Source of the DNA: Blastococcus fimeti | GTDB lineage: Bacteria > Actinomycetota > Actinomycetes > Mycobacteriales > Geodermatophilaceae | Assembly (NCBI GenBank): GCA_900102115.1 | Contig: FNAW01000003.1 | Coordinates: 248,001 to 312,000 of the forward strand | Direction of reading: 5' to 3' | Length of the DNA: 64,000 bases | Shown: in pieces, positions 1 to 10,368 of the stretch | Layout: each line of letters opens with the position of its first letter | Position numbering within the stretch: the stretch's first letter is position 1 | Program-made: the position numbers and the translations under genes | Notes under the pieces: generated by a model | The model's database searches: none | What the model was told of the DNA's origin: nothing | The model's input: the letters and a program-made list of their open reading frames with translations, nothing else

Positions 1-140
1 GCGGGATCGCCGACGGCGAGGCCGTGGCGTTCCGCGCCGCAGGCGCAGAGCTGGCGCGACTCGGGCCGGAGGTGCTGCGCACGTCCACCGCCGGCGCCGC
101 CGCCCTCGCCGCGCTGTCGGCCCACACCCGCTGGCGCTAG
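1..140 (+). CDS. C-terminal fragment of an unidentified protein
   Basis: The window opens inside a reading frame (codons from base 3) that stays open until TAG at 138-140 and leaves 45 residues ending SAHTRWR. The visible part is Ala-rich and probably helical. I do not recognise the family from this short tail. The codon bias matches the neighbouring genes, so it is very likely the real end of a gene whose start lies to the left of the window. Confidence 0.6.
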   Translation, partial: GIADGEAVAFRAAGAELARLGPEVLRTSTAGAAALAALSAHTRWR

Positions 141-216
141 TCCCGAGCGGTCGCGATCGGGTGACACCTGCTCTCCTGTCTCGTCACCGGTACCGGCGGG
201 CGGCGACGATCGCCTG

Positions 217-750
217 GTGACGGACGAGGGGCGCACGCGGCAGCGGATCGTGACGGTCGTCGCCACCCTCGGCTTCGCCCTCGTCGCGGCGGACGCGTTC
301 GTCGCGACCTGGTCCCTGATCGCCGGGGACCCCTGGGACTGGGAACAATTCTGGATGTTCTTCGCCATCGTCGGCCTGGGCTCCGCCGCGTCGAGCCTCG
401 GTGAGGCCCTGGCCCGCCGGAGCGCAGACCCGTCGACGCCGCGAGCGCGGCGGGAGGACGGGGACGAGGCGGTCACCCGCGCCATGCGCACCGGATGCCT
501 ACCCCCGGATGCCGACCCGGAGACGTGGCGGACCCGGATCACCCGAGAGGTCCGGCACGCACGCCGGATCGTGGCGCTCCTGATCGGCTGCTGCGTGGCG
601 TCCGCCGTCCTGACCGCGGCGATGGCGCACCGCGACGACGATCGCGTCCTCTGGAGCCTGTCGGTACTGACGCTCCTCCTGGTGCCGCCGATCCTCTGGT
701 TGCTGGCCCGGGTCCAACGCCGAGCACGGCGTCTGCGTTCGCGCCTCTGA
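217..750 (+). CDS. Hypothetical four-helix membrane protein
   Basis: A 177-residue protein from a GTG start. Hydrophobic segments at about residues 10-36, 44-64, 117-137 and 143-165 predict four membrane helices. A charged cytosolic loop of about 50 residues (70-116) separates the two hairpins, and the C-terminus is Arg-rich. No catalytic motif or named family is recognisable. It is convergent with the ybdD-like gene, whose stop lies only 30 bases away. The function is unknown; the frame is supported by strong GC-biased codon use and the membrane pattern. Confidence 0.6.
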   Translation: MTDEGRTRQRIVTVVATLGFALVAADAFVATWSLIAGDPWDWEQFWMFFAIVGLGSAASSLGEALARRSADPSTPRARREDGDEAVTRAMRTGCLPPDADPETWRTRITREVRHARRIVALLIGCCVASAVLTAAMAHRDDDRVLWSLSVLTLLLVPPILWLLARVQRRARRLRSRL

Positions 751-779
751 CGGTCATCGGCGGCCCGACGCACGCGGGC

Positions 780-968
780 TCAGCAGCAGCGCGCGATCGG
801 GTTCGCCTCCAGTGCGTCGGAGCGGCGGCGCTCGAACTCCCGCCGGCTCATCGGCTCGTGGCCGTGGGCGGCGCAGTGCTCGAGATAGCGGTCCCAGCGC
901 GCCTCGCCGGTGAACTCGCGCAGGTACCAGCGCACGCCGTGCCAGGCCCGGACGAGGGCGGCGGTCAC
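780..968 (-). CDS. YbdD/YjiX family small protein
   Basis: A 62-residue protein from GTG at 968. It shows the YbdD/YjiX signature: a WHGVRWYLREFTGE stretch near the start, then YLEHCAAHGHEPMSRREFERRR, which resembles the family's Y-hxxxHP-x-pmsrxeFfrxR pattern. The start overlaps the cstA stop by four bases (GTGA), so the two are translationally coupled. Family members are almost always encoded next to CstA-type transporters and are thought to act with them in pyruvate or peptide uptake during carbon starvation. The last residues are a CC pair. Family assignment is firm; the molecular role is not established. Confidence 0.85.
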   Translation of the reverse strand: MTAALVRAWHGVRWYLREFTGEARWDRYLEHCAAHGHEPMSRREFERRRSDALEANPIARCC

Positions 969-3187
969 TCCTCCTCCGCCTCGGTCCGCCCGGCGCCGGC
1001 GCCCGCCAGCTGCCGGTGCTCGGCCAGCGCCTCCTTCTCCTCCGCGGTCGGGAAGAAGCCGGCCGGCTCCACCAGCCGCGACGGCGTGGGCGGCTCCTCC
1101 GTGGTCGGCAACTGGCCGGCACGGACGGCGCGCGCGATCACGACGACCGCGTTGACCACCACGACGAGCACCAGCACTGCGAAGAGCGCCTGCAGGACGC
1201 CGTTGAGGGTGGAGTTGAAGACGACCTGGTCCATCTCCGACATGTCGGTCGCGGGCGCGAGCACCTCCCCGGCATCCCGGGCGTCGGCGTACACCTGCCG
1301 CTGCTCGAAGTAGCCCACGCGCGGGTCGGAGGAGAACACCTTCTGGTAGCTCGCCGTCATCGTCACGACGAGATCCCAGACGAGGGGGATCCCGGTCACC
1401 CACGCGTAGCGCAGCTTGCCGTGCTTGATCAGCAGCACCGTGACCAGCGTCAGCGCGATCGCCGCGAGCAGCTGGTTGGCGATGCCGAACAGCGGGAAGA
1501 GCTGGTTGACCCCGCCCAGCGGATCGGTCACGCCGATGTAGAGCACCGATCCCCACAGCCCGACGACGACGGCGCTGGCGATGATGTTGCCCGGCCGCCA
1601 CGACAGGTCGCCGAACTTTCTCCAGACGTTGCCGACGGTGTCCTGCAGCATGAACCGGCCCACGCGGGTGCCGGCGTCGACGGCGGTGAGGATGAACAGC
1701 GCCTCGAACATGATCGCGAAGTGGTACCAGAACGCCTGGCCACCGCCACCGAACGCGTCGCTGAAGATCTGCGAGATGCCGACGGCGAGCGTCGGGGCGC
1801 CACCGGTGCGGGAGATGAGCGTGTCCTCCTGGACCGCGGCCGCCGCCGCGCCCAACGTTTGCGCTGTGGTGTCGAAGCCGAGGCCGTTGACGAACGTGGC
1901 GGCGGCCTCCGCCGTGCCCCCGGTCGCCCCGGCCGGGCTGTTCATCGCGAAGTAGAGGCCCTGGTCGATGACGCAGGCGGCGATGAGCGCGCTGATGGCG
2001 ACGAAGGACTCCATCAGCATGCCGCCGTAGCCGATCAGGCGGACCTGGCTCTCCTTGGCCACCATCTTCGGCGTCGTCCCCGACGCGATGAGCGCGTGGA
2101 AGCCCGACAGCGCCCCGCAGGCGATGGTGATGAAGACGAACGGGAACAGCGACCCGGCGAACACCGGGCCGGTGCCCTCCCGGGCGAAGTCGGTGACCGC
2201 CTCTGCCTGCAGCACCGGGCGCGCGATCAGCAGGCTGATCGCCAGCAGGACGATCACGCCGATCTTCATGAACGTCGAGAGGTAGTCGCGCGGGGTCAGC
2301 AGCAGCCAGACCGGCAGCACCGAGGCGACGAACCCGTAGACGACCAGGGCGAGGACCAGCCACTCCTTGGAGAGGGTCAGTGCGTCGCCCAGGCCGGTGT
2401 CCTCGATCCAGCCACCGCCGACGATCGCCAGCAGCAGCAGGGCCACACCGATGCCGGTTGCCTCGAGCACCCTCCCGGGCCGCAGCCGGCGCAGGTAGAT
2501 GCCCATGAACAGCGCGATCGGGATGGTCAGGGCGATGGAGAAGACGCCCCACGGGGACTCCGCCAGCGCGTTGACCACGATCAGCGCGAGGACTGCCAGG
2601 ATGATGATCATGATCGCGAAGACGGCGATGAGCGCGGCGATCCCGCCGACCAGGCCGATCTCCTCGCGCACCATCTGGCCCAGGCTCTTCCCGTTGCGGC
2701 GCATGGAGAAGAACAGGACGGTGAGGTCCTGGACGGCCCCGGCGAAGATGACGCCGACGACGATCCAGATCGTGCCGGGCAGGTAGCCCATCTGCGCGGC
2801 CAGCACCGGACCCACGAGCGGCCCCGCGCCGGCGATGGCGGCGAAGTGGTGGCCGAAGAGCACCCGCCGGTCGGTGACGTCGAAGTCGATGCCGTTGTCC
2901 ATGCGCTCGGCCGGCGTCGCCCGCCGGTCGTCGACCCGCAGCACCCGGTACGTGATGAACCGGGCGTAGAAGCGGTAGGCGATGGCGTAGGAGCACAGCG
3001 CGGCGAACAGGATCCACAGCGCCGACACCGTCTCGCCGCGGGCGAGCGCCAGCACGGTCCAGCAGACCGCGCCGACGACGGCGACGAGTACCCAGACGGC
3101 GACCTGACCGGGGGATCCTCGCCGCCCGGACGGTGGCGCGGGGGAGTGCCCGCTCGCGGAGCTACCCGTGATGGCCGTCCCGGACAT
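965..3187 (-). CDS. cstA: Carbon starvation protein CstA, pyruvate transporter family
   Basis: A 740-residue polytopic membrane protein (family length about 700). After a Ser/Gly-rich cytosolic leader it has the CstA core, including YAIAYRFYARFI, the conserved VLFGHHFAAIAGAGPLVGP segment (about residues 105-125) and many hydrophobic helices. CstA proteins import pyruvate (and were earlier linked to peptides) when carbon is limiting. The downstream gene is the usual YbdD partner. A TATGCT hexamer at 3242-3247 on the minus strand is a plausible -10, about 55 bases ahead of the start. The gene is divergent from the HIT gene. The start ATG is at 3187; a later start is possible because the leader is variable. 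Confidence 0.93.
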   Translation of the reverse strand: MSGTAITGSSASGHSPAPPSGRRGSPGQVAVWVLVAVVGAVCWTVLALARGETVSALWILFAALCSYAIAYRFYARFITYRVLRVDDRRATPAERMDNGIDFDVTDRRVLFGHHFAAIAGAGPLVGPVLAAQMGYLPGTIWIVVGVIFAGAVQDLTVLFFSMRRNGKSLGQMVREEIGLVGGIAALIAVFAIMIIILAVLALIVVNALAESPWGVFSIALTIPIALFMGIYLRRLRPGRVLEATGIGVALLLLAIVGGGWIEDTGLGDALTLSKEWLVLALVVYGFVASVLPVWLLLTPRDYLSTFMKIGVIVLLAISLLIARPVLQAEAVTDFAREGTGPVFAGSLFPFVFITIACGALSGFHALIASGTTPKMVAKESQVRLIGYGGMLMESFVAISALIAACVIDQGLYFAMNSPAGATGGTAEAAATFVNGLGFDTTAQTLGAAAAAVQEDTLISRTGGAPTLAVGISQIFSDAFGGGGQAFWYHFAIMFEALFILTAVDAGTRVGRFMLQDTVGNVWRKFGDLSWRPGNIIASAVVVGLWGSVLYIGVTDPLGGVNQLFPLFGIANQLLAAIALTLVTVLLIKHGKLRYAWVTGIPLVWDLVVTMTASYQKVFSSDPRVGYFEQRQVYADARDAGEVLAPATDMSEMDQVVFNSTLNGVLQALFAVLVLVVVVNAVVVIARAVRAGQLPTTEEPPTPSRLVEPAGFFPTAEEKEALAEHRQLAGAGAGRTEAEEE

Positions 3188-3305
3188 GGCGTCCTCCGTC
3201 CCGACACCGGCCCCGTTGCCGGCCCCCGTCGGTCACGGACGAGCATAGGGAGCGGGACGGGTGCCCGCGAGGCCTCGGCGGCCGGTCGGCCCTAGGGTGC
3301 GAACC

Positions 3306-3665
3306 GTGTCCGACTGCCTGTTCTGCCGCATGGTCGCCGGGGAGATCCCCGCCGACGTCGTTTACCAGACCGACCGGGTGCTGGCCTTCCGCGACATCAA
3401 CCCGCAGGCCCCCACGCACGTGCTGGTCATCCCCAAGGAGCACCACCGGAACCTGGGGGCGCTGGCGGCCGCCGACCCGGCCCTGCTCGGCGAGGTCGCG
3501 AACGCCGCGCACGCCGTCGCCGTCCAGGAGGGCCTGGTCACCGACGGCGGCAACGAGCCCGGCTACCGCGTCGTCACCAACACCGGTCCGCAGGCCGGGC
3601 AGTCGGTCGACCACCTCCACCTGCACGTCCTGGGCGGCCGCGGCCTGGGCTGGCCACCCGGCTGA
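3306..3665 (+). CDS. HIT family (histidine triad) nucleotide-binding protein
   Basis: A 119-residue protein. The N-terminal CLFCRMVAGEIPADVVY and the C-terminal triad VDHLHLHVLGGR (His-x-His-x-His) are diagnostic of HinT-like HIT hydrolases, which act on purine nucleotide phosphoramidates or AMP-lysine. I place the start at GTG 3306, not the in-frame codon at 3261, because homologous sequence begins there. A TAGGGT hexamer at 3293-3298 sits seven bases ahead, the layout expected of a leaderless mRNA. HIT genes commonly lie upstream of phoH in actinobacteria. Here a two-component system and an enoyl-CoA hydratase intervene. Confidence 0.9.
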   Translation: MSDCLFCRMVAGEIPADVVYQTDRVLAFRDINPQAPTHVLVIPKEHHRNLGALAAADPALLGEVANAAHAVAVQEGLVTDGGNEPGYRVVTNTGPQAGQSVDHLHLHVLGGRGLGWPPG

Positions 3666-3670
3666 CGGCT

Positions 3671-3702
3671 CGAGGGGCCGGCGCAGGTGCGCCGGCCTCT
3701 CG
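3671..3702. terminator. Strong bidirectional hairpin between convergent genes
   Basis: Bases 3671-3684 pair with 3689-3702: a 14-bp stem containing one G-T pair, closed by the loop AGGT. The core arms are GGCCGGCGC and GCGCCGGCC. It lies between the HIT stop (3665) and the end of the convergent membrane gene (3714), so it could terminate both transcripts. It has no U-tract, as is common for actinobacterial hairpins. Confidence 0.7.
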
Positions 3703-3713
3703 GTTCGCCGTGG

Positions 3714-4415
3714 TCAGGCGGCCGAGCGCGCCCGGGTGACCATCCGGAGGCCCGCCACCGCCAGGGGCAGCTGGATCAGTGCGAAGGCCAGGGCCGGGAC
3801 GAGGTTGCTGTCCGCCGGGGAGAACGGCAGGAGCGCGGTCCCGGCGACGACGGCCGCCAGCGACCACCAGCCGAGCACCCCCGCGCGGCACAGACCGAAC
3901 ACGACCACCGGCAGTCCGAGCATCAGCAGCGGGTCGAGACCGAAGCAGAGCTGCTGCAGCGGCGCCGACAGCACGCGCTCGGAGATCATCACGGCCTGGT
4001 CGATCGGGAGCTCCCGGGCCATCTCCATGTGGAACCAGTCGGTGAACAGGGCGCCGGACGTCGCGAGCAGGCCCAGAGCGCTCAGCAGGGCGCCGATCAG
4101 CGTGGGCAGCCATCCCCTGCGGCCGCGGACCAGCAGCGGGAGGGCGAGCACGCCGACCCCCAGGAGCAGGTTGCCGTAGTGCAGCAGCACCGCCGACAGC
4201 TCCGTCAGGGCCGGGTCGCGGCCCAGCGCCTCCAGGTAGTCGGCCCGGTCGTCGCCGGTGGCGAGGGGGCTGGTCAGGATGCCGCCGACGAACGCGGCGA
4301 CGCCGATCGGTAGCGCGGCCCCGGCGAGGCGGGACAGCACCCGCGGGGCGGGGTTCGACGGGTCGGGCCGGCGGGTGCCGGCGGTCGGGACGGGTGGGAC
4401 GGCGGTCGTGCTCAC
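3714..4415 (-). CDS. Hypothetical polytopic membrane protein
   Basis: A 233-residue protein from GTG 4415, with a Pro-rich cytosolic leader and about five to six hydrophobic helices. The first is at about residues 33-50 and others surround GNLLLGVGVLALPLLV, WLPTLIGALLSALGLL and LLMLGLPVVVFGLC. A DWFHMEMARELP stretch sits between helices. No catalytic motif is visible and I cannot name a family. It is divergent from the sensor kinase, sharing a 206-base upstream region. It could be a target of that system, but nothing in the sequence proves this. Confidence 0.65.
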   Translation of the reverse strand: MSTTAVPPVPTAGTRRPDPSNPAPRVLSRLAGAALPIGVAAFVGGILTSPLATGDDRADYLEALGRDPALTELSAVLLHYGNLLLGVGVLALPLLVRGRRGWLPTLIGALLSALGLLATSGALFTDWFHMEMARELPIDQAVMISERVLSAPLQQLCFGLDPLLMLGLPVVVFGLCRAGVLGWWSLAAVVAGTALLPFSPADSNLVPALAFALIQLPLAVAGLRMVTRARSAA

Positions 4416-4621
4416 GGCGGATGCCTCTCTCGGCTGTGGGTCGGACGCCGAGAAAGCTAGGAACTCCGGGCCGCCCGACGCTGCCTCCCGGGGGCTCGAT
4501 CCCGGTCCGCCGATCGGTGGACCGGGAACCCGGCCGCTGTCCCCCGCCGAGGGGACCCCGCAGGTCCTCGCCCGTCCCTATCCTCAGCGGACCTCGCCGT
4601 CCCGGAGCTCTGGAGGAGCCG
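4416..4621. promoter_or_regulatory. Divergent intergenic region of membrane gene and two-component system
   Basis: These 206 bases separate two divergent starts. On the plus strand a TATCCT hexamer near 4578 followed by the ribosome binding site GGAGGA (about 4612-4617) serves the kinase start at 4622. I see no convincing operator repeat. Confidence 0.35.
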
Positions 4622-5755
4622 GTGCCCGCCTTCCTGCGAGCCGTCGCCGTCCCGTGGGGCGGGGCGGCGGTCGTGCTGGTCGTGGGCGTTGTCGAGGCAT
4701 CGCTCGACGAACGGGCCGGGGTGCTCGCCGGCTCCACCGTCCTCGCGCTCATCGCGCTGGCCGGCGCGCTCGCGCCCTGGTCACCGGTGGGGGCGGCGCT
4801 GGTGGTGGGGCTGACCTTCCCGGCCGGCTCGGCGCTGGGTCTGGAGGGCCCGAACGGAGCGCAGTTGTTCGCGCTGCTGCTCTCCACCGGCTGGGCGGGC
4901 AGCCAGGTGCCGCCGCGCCGCTCCTGGGTGGCGCCGGCCGTCGACCAGGTCCTCGCCACCGCCGGCATCCTGCTCTGGGCCGCCCCCTCGCAGGCCTGGG
5001 AGAACCTCTTCTTCGCCCTGCTCCTCTGGGGGTCCTGGGCGGTCGGGCTGCTCACGCGCCGGTCGCGGGAGCGGGCCGAGCAGCTCGGCCGGCTGGCCGC
5101 CCGGCTCGATGCCGAGCGGGAGGTCGCCGAGGCCACCGCGGTCGCCGCCGAGCGGGCCCGCATCGCCCGCGACGTGCACGACTCGGTCGCCCACTCGGTG
5201 AGCGTGATGGTGCTGCAGGTGGGCGCGCTGCGGTCGACGCTCGATCCGGCCGACCGCGCGGCGGGCGTGCTGGCCGGAGTGGAGCGGCTCGGACGGGAGG
5301 CGGTCGACGAGCTCCGCGGCCTCGTCGGTCTGCTGCGCGAGGAACAGGGCACGGCGGCCGCGCCGTCGCTCGCCCGGGTGCCCGACCTGCTGGCCGAGGT
5401 CCGGGCGGCCGGGCTGCCGGTGACCCTGGAGACGACCGGCGAACCGCGGGACCTGCCCCAGTCCGTCGAGGTCGCGGCCTACCGGGTCCTCCAGGAGGCC
5501 CTGTCGAACGTGCTGCGGCACGCCGGGCATGTCCCCACCAGGATCGCCGTGCGGCACGAGCCGGCAGCCCTCGACCTGTGCGTCGAGGACGACGGCGGGC
5601 CGACGGACGGTGTCCTCCCCGGCCGGCCGGGGGGCCACGGCCTGCTGGGCGTGCGGGAGCGGGTCGCCGTCCTCGGCGGAACGGTCGAGCACGGTCCACG
5701 ACCGGACGGTGGCTTCCGGCTGCACGCCCGATTCCCTGTGCGGCGGTCGCGATGA
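4622..5755 (+). CDS. Two-component sensor histidine kinase, NarL/DesK type
   Basis: A 377-residue protein from GTG 4622, chosen because GGAGGA lies seven bases ahead and the membrane domain begins there. Four to five N-terminal hydrophobic helices (about residues 7-140) form the sensor. Then comes a HisKA_3 dimerisation domain with the phospho-acceptor motif ERARIARDVHDSVAHSVSVM, and a C-terminal HATPase_c with a GGHGLLGVRERV G-box. It lacks a large extracellular domain, so it probably senses something in or at the membrane. The stop overlaps the start of the response regulator (ATGA), so the two are coupled. The signal is unknown. Confidence 0.9.
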   Translation: MPAFLRAVAVPWGGAAVVLVVGVVEASLDERAGVLAGSTVLALIALAGALAPWSPVGAALVVGLTFPAGSALGLEGPNGAQLFALLLSTGWAGSQVPPRRSWVAPAVDQVLATAGILLWAAPSQAWENLFFALLLWGSWAVGLLTRRSRERAEQLGRLAARLDAEREVAEATAVAAERARIARDVHDSVAHSVSVMVLQVGALRSTLDPADRAAGVLAGVERLGREAVDELRGLVGLLREEQGTAAAPSLARVPDLLAEVRAAGLPVTLETTGEPRDLPQSVEVAAYRVLQEALSNVLRHAGHVPTRIAVRHEPAALDLCVEDDGGPTDGVLPGRPGGHGLLGVRERVAVLGGTVEHGPRPDGGFRLHARFPVRRSR

Positions 5756-6441
5756 CGGTGCGGGTGGTCCTCGCCGACGACCAGGAGATGGTGCGCGCCG
5801 GCCTGCGCATGCTCATCGACTTCCAGCCCGACCTGGAGGTGGTGGGGGAGGCCGCCGACGGTCTGGCGGCGGTCGAGGTGGTGCGCCGGACGGTGCCCGA
5901 CGTCGTGCTCATGGACGTGCGGATGCCGCGGTGCGACGGCATCGAGGCGACCCGTCGGATCCGGGCGGCCTGCCCCGGCGTCGCCGTCGTCGTCCTCACC
6001 ACGTTCGACGAGGACGCCTCGCTGGCCGAGGCGATCCGCGCGGGCGTGAGCGGCTTCCTGCTGAAGGTGGCGCCGCCCGAGCAGCTGCTGCACGCGGTGC
6101 GCACCGTCGCGGAGGGGAACGGGTTGCTCGACCCGGCCGTGACGCTCCGGGTCATCCGTGCCTCCGCCGCTGCTCCGGCACCGGACTCCCGGGCGACGGC
6201 TGCCCTGGCGTCGCTGACCGATCGCGAGACCGAGGTGCTGCGCCTGGTGGCCGAGGGGCTCAGCAACGCCGAGATCGCCGCTCGGCTCTACCTGGGGGAG
6301 GCGACGGTGAAGACCTACCTCTCCCGCATGCTCACCAAGCTGGACCTGCGCGACCGGGTGCAGGCCGTCGCCTTCGCCTTCCGCAGCGGGCTGGTGCCGC
6401 TCACCCCGCCGGACGGCTGCGGCGGGCAGCTGCGAGGCTGA
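5752..6441 (+). CDS. LuxR/NarL-family response regulator
   Basis: A 229-residue two-domain regulator. The receiver domain (1-120) has the acidic pair D9-D10, phospho-acceptor Asp55 in VVLMDVRMP, Thr in VLTTFDED and Lys in FLLK. The C-terminal LuxR helix-turn-helix (about 160-220) carries LTDRETEVLRLVAEGLSNAEIA. The ATG at 5752 overlaps the kinase stop by four bases, identifying the kinase as its partner. Its targets are not apparent; autoregulation or control of the divergent membrane gene is possible. Confidence 0.93.
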   Translation: MTVRVVLADDQEMVRAGLRMLIDFQPDLEVVGEAADGLAAVEVVRRTVPDVVLMDVRMPRCDGIEATRRIRAACPGVAVVVLTTFDEDASLAEAIRAGVSGFLLKVAPPEQLLHAVRTVAEGNGLLDPAVTLRVIRASAAAPAPDSRATAALASLTDRETEVLRLVAEGLSNAEIAARLYLGEATVKTYLSRMLTKLDLRDRVQAVAFAFRSGLVPLTPPDGCGGQLRG

Positions 6442-6445
6442 CGTC

Positions 6446-7267
6446 ATGACCGCCAGCGATGCGCCCGTCCGGATCGAGCGGGACGGCGACGTCGCCGTCG
6501 TCGTCCTCGACAACCCGCCGCTGAACCTCTTCACGCCCGCGGTGTTCCAGGCGCTGGACGCCGCGGTCGGTGAGCTGGTCACGCTGACCGACCCGCAGCG
6601 GGCCGACCGCGCCCGGGCCGTGCTGTTCGAGGCGCGCGGCAAGGTCGTCTCCGGCGGCGTCGACGTGACGTTCTTCCGGGACATCGCCGAGGGCCCCGAG
6701 CCGGAGGCCCGTGGCGGCGAGCTCTGGGCGCAGCTGCTGCGGGTCGCGCAGACCGTCGAGGACCTGCCCGTGCCCACGGTCTTCGCCGCGCACGGGCTGA
6801 CCCTCACCGCGGCCTTCGAGCTGTCGCTGGCCTGCGACATCCTGCTGGCTGCCGAGAAGGCGTCGTTCGGTCTGGTCGAGATCGTCGTCGGGCTGACGCC
6901 GTCCATGGGCGGACCGCAGCGGCTGGCCGAGCGGGCCGGCCCCGCCCGGGCCCGCGAGCTGGTCTTCACCGGCGAGCGCTACCCGGCCGCGGTCCTCGAG
7001 CGGTGGAACGTGGTCAACCGGGTGCTGCCCGACGACGGATTCGCCGAGGCGGCGAGGGCCTACGCCCGGCAGGTCGCCGCCGGCCCCACGCTGGCGCATG
7101 CCGCCACCAAGCAGCTGGTGGCCACCGCCGTCCGGCAGGGGGCCCGCGCCGCCGACGCGCTCGTCCCGGAGGTGTCCGGGGCGCTGTTCGGCAGCGAGGA
7201 CCTGCGCGGGGCTGTCCGGTCCTTCCTCACCGACGGTCCCGGGAAGGCGACCTACGCCGGGCGCTGA
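6446..7267 (+). CDS. Enoyl-CoA hydratase/isomerase family protein
   Basis: A 273-residue crotonase-fold protein. Typical elements are VVVLDNPPLNLFT near the N-terminus, the oxyanion-hole region ARGKVVSGGVDVTFF, and the second loop LTLTAAFELSLACDILLA followed by ASFGLVEIVVGLTPSMGG. Catalytic-loop acidic residues are not clearly in hydratase positions, so it may be an isomerase or another crotonase activity on an acyl-CoA. It starts only four bases after the response regulator stop and may be cotranscribed with it. Confidence 0.85.
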   Translation: MTASDAPVRIERDGDVAVVVLDNPPLNLFTPAVFQALDAAVGELVTLTDPQRADRARAVLFEARGKVVSGGVDVTFFRDIAEGPEPEARGGELWAQLLRVAQTVEDLPVPTVFAAHGLTLTAAFELSLACDILLAAEKASFGLVEIVVGLTPSMGGPQRLAERAGPARARELVFTGERYPAAVLERWNVVNRVLPDDGFAEAARAYARQVAAGPTLAHAATKQLVATAVRQGARAADALVPEVSGALFGSEDLRGAVRSFLTDGPGKATYAGR

Positions 7268-7358
7268 CCCCATCGGGCGAACCGCGCTTCGGCGTCCCGT
7301 ACGCGGGTAGCCTGGAGCGGTCCGCCACTCCCAGCCAGGAAGGCAGGGTCGAGGGTTC

Positions 7359-8489
<1,131 letters not shown>

Positions 8490-8494
8490 CCGCG

Positions 8495-8998
8495 ATGCCC
8501 GTCGAGGTCTCCAACGAGTCCGAGATCGCCGTCGACGAGGCGGAGCTGGCCGGCATCTGCCGGTTCGTGCTCGGCCAGATGGACGTCAACCCGATGGCCG
8601 AGCTCTCGGTCCTCTGCGTCGACGTCGAGTACATGAGCAGCCTGCACGAGCGCTGGATGGGGGAGAAGGGGCCGACCGACGTCCTCGCCTTCCCCATGGA
8701 CGAGCTCGACACCGCCCGCCCCGACGATCCCGATCCGGGTCCGGCGCTGCTCGGGGACGTCGTGCTGTGCCCCGCCGTCGCCGTCCGCCAGGCCCGGGCC
8801 GCCGGGCACACCATGGACGACGAGCTCGTGCTGCTGGCCACCCACGGGGTGCTGCACCTGCTCGGCTACGACCACATGGAGCCCGAGGACGAGAAGGAGA
8901 TGTTCGGTCTCCAGTCGGAGCTCATCGAGAGCTGGAAGTCGGCGCCGCGCGAGCCGGTGACCGGCGAGGCGGTCGACAAGGGGCAGAACCCCCGATGA
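8495..8998 (+). CDS. ybeY: Endoribonuclease YbeY (rRNA maturation)
   Basis: A 167-residue protein with the zinc-binding signature [11 protein letters not shown] (His-x3-His-x5-His) near residue 130 and the [10 protein letters not shown] segment of the family. YbeY is a zinc RNase involved in 16S rRNA 3' maturation and ribosome quality control. It begins five bases after phoH, and its stop overlaps the next start (ATGA), so phoH, ybeY and the CNNM gene form a coupled unit. Confidence 0.95.
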   Translation: MPVEVSNESEIAVDEAELAGICRFVLGQMDVNPMAELSVLCVDVEYMSSLHERWMGEKGPTDVLAFPMDELDTARPDDPDPGPALLGDVVLCPAVAVRQARAAGHTMDDELVLLATHGVLHLLGYDHMEPEDEKEMFGLQSELIESWKSAPREPVTGEAVDKGQNPR

Positions 8999-10362
8999 GC
9001 TCGGGTGCGGTCGTCCTCCTGGTGATCGCCGTCTTCCTCGTCCCGCTCGCGGGCCTGTTCGGCGCGATGGACGCCGCCCTCCAGCGGGTGTCCAAGGCGC
9101 GCGTCGACGAGCTCCGGCGCGAGGGCGCCAAGCGCGCCGGCGCGCTCGAGGAGGTCGTGCTCGAGCGCGCCCGGCACGTCTCGCTGCTGCTCCTGCTCCG
9201 CATCGCCTGCGAGATGGTCGCCGCGGTCCTGGGCACCGTCCTGCTCTACGACGCCTGGGGCGGCGGCTGGCGCACCGTGCTGACCGCCGCCGCGATCATG
9301 ACCGTCGTCAGCTACGTGCTGATCGGCGTCGGCCCGCGCACCCTGGGCCGGCAGCACGCCTACTCGGTGGCGCTGGCCAGCGCGGGCGTCGTCCGCTTCC
9401 TGGGCCGCGTCCTGGGGCCGGTGGCCACCCTGCTGATCCTCGTCGGCAACATGATCACGCCCGGCCGCGGCTTCCGCGACGGCCCGTTCTCCTCCGAGGT
9501 GGAGCTGCGCGAGCTGGTCGACATGGCCGAGGAGCGCGGGGTCGTGGAGTCCGGCGAGCGCAACATGATCCACTCGGTGTTCGAGCTCGGCGACACCATC
9601 GCCCGCGAGGTGATGGTCCCGCGGACCGACGTCGTCTGGATCGAGCGCACCAAGACCGTGCGGCAGGCCCTCGCCCTCGCCCTGCGCAGCGGGTTCAGCC
9701 GCATCCCGGTGATCGGCGAGAACGTCGACGACGTCGTGGGCGTGGTCTACCTCAAGGACCTGGTCCGCCGCTCGCAGAACTCCGGCGACGGCCGCGGCCC
9801 GCGGGTCGAGGAGCTGATGCGCACGCCGACGTTCGTGCCGGAGTCCAAGCCGGTCGACGAGCTGCTGCGCGACATGCAGGCCCAGCGCATCCACATCGCG
9901 ATCGTCGTCGACGAGTACGGCGGCTTCGCCGGGCTGGTCACCATCGAGGACATCCTCGAGGAGATCGTCGGCGAGATCGCCGACGAGCACGACGCCTTCC
10001 AGCGCCCGCCGGTCGAGGAGCTGCCCGACGGCTCGATGCGGGTCACCGCCCGGCTCCCGGTCGAGGACCTCGCCGAGTTGTTCGGCGTCGAGCTGCCCGA
10101 GGACGATGACGTCGAGACCGTGGGCGGCCTGCTCGCCCGCGAGCTCGGCCTGGTGCCGATCGAGGGCGCCTCGGCCGAGATCGGCGGTCTGCGGCTGGTC
10201 GCCGAGAGCACCGGCGGACGGCGCAACCGGGTCGACACGATGCTGGTCTGCCGGGTCGAGCAGCCGGCCGAGGGCAGTTCCGAGGACAGGGCCGAGGACG
10301 GGCGTGGATCGTCCGGCAGGGGGGCCACTCGCTACGAGGAGCCGACCCCGGTGGAAAGCTGA
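8995..10362 (+). CDS. CNNM/CorC-type membrane protein with CBS pair (hemolysin family)
   Basis: A 455-residue protein. An N-terminal DUF21/CNNM transmembrane domain (about residues 1-170) is followed by a CBS pair (about 210-335, with [13 protein letters not shown] and [22 protein letters not shown]) and a C-terminal CorC_HlyC domain. The family is proposed to export or regulate Mg2+/Co2+. The ATG at 8995 overlaps the ybeY stop. The name hemolysin is historical and gives no evidence of toxin activity. Confidence 0.92.
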   Translation: MSSGAVVLLVIAVFLVPLAGLFGAMDAALQRVSKARVDELRREGAKRAGALEEVVLERARHVSLLLLLRIACEMVAAVLGTVLLYDAWGGGWRTVLTAAAIMTVVSYVLIGVGPRTLGRQHAYSVALASAGVVRFLGRVLGPVATLLILVGNMITPGRGFRDGPFSSEVELRELVDMAEERGVVESGERNMIHSVFELGDTIAREVMVPRTDVVWIERTKTVRQALALALRSGFSRIPVIGENVDDVVGVVYLKDLVRRSQNSGDGRGPRVEELMRTPTFVPESKPVDELLRDMQAQRIHIAIVVDEYGGFAGLVTIEDILEEIVGEIADEHDAFQRPPVEELPDGSMRVTARLPVEDLAELFGVELPEDDDVETVGGLLARELGLVPIEGASAEIGGLRLVAESTGGRRNRVDTMLVCRVEQPAEGSSEDRAEDGRGSSGRGATRYEEPTPVES

Positions 10363-10368
10363 GCGACC

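Noticed and set aside
1016..3295. Very long open frame (759 codons) on the plus strand opposite cstA
   Set aside because: It is an antisense by-product of GC-rich third positions in cstA: the translation is low-complexity and polar without any domain, while the minus strand gives a full CstA.
8995..10362. Haemolysin toxin
   Set aside because: The hemolysin name is historical for CNNM/CorC proteins; CBS and DUF21 domains point to ion transport or its regulation.
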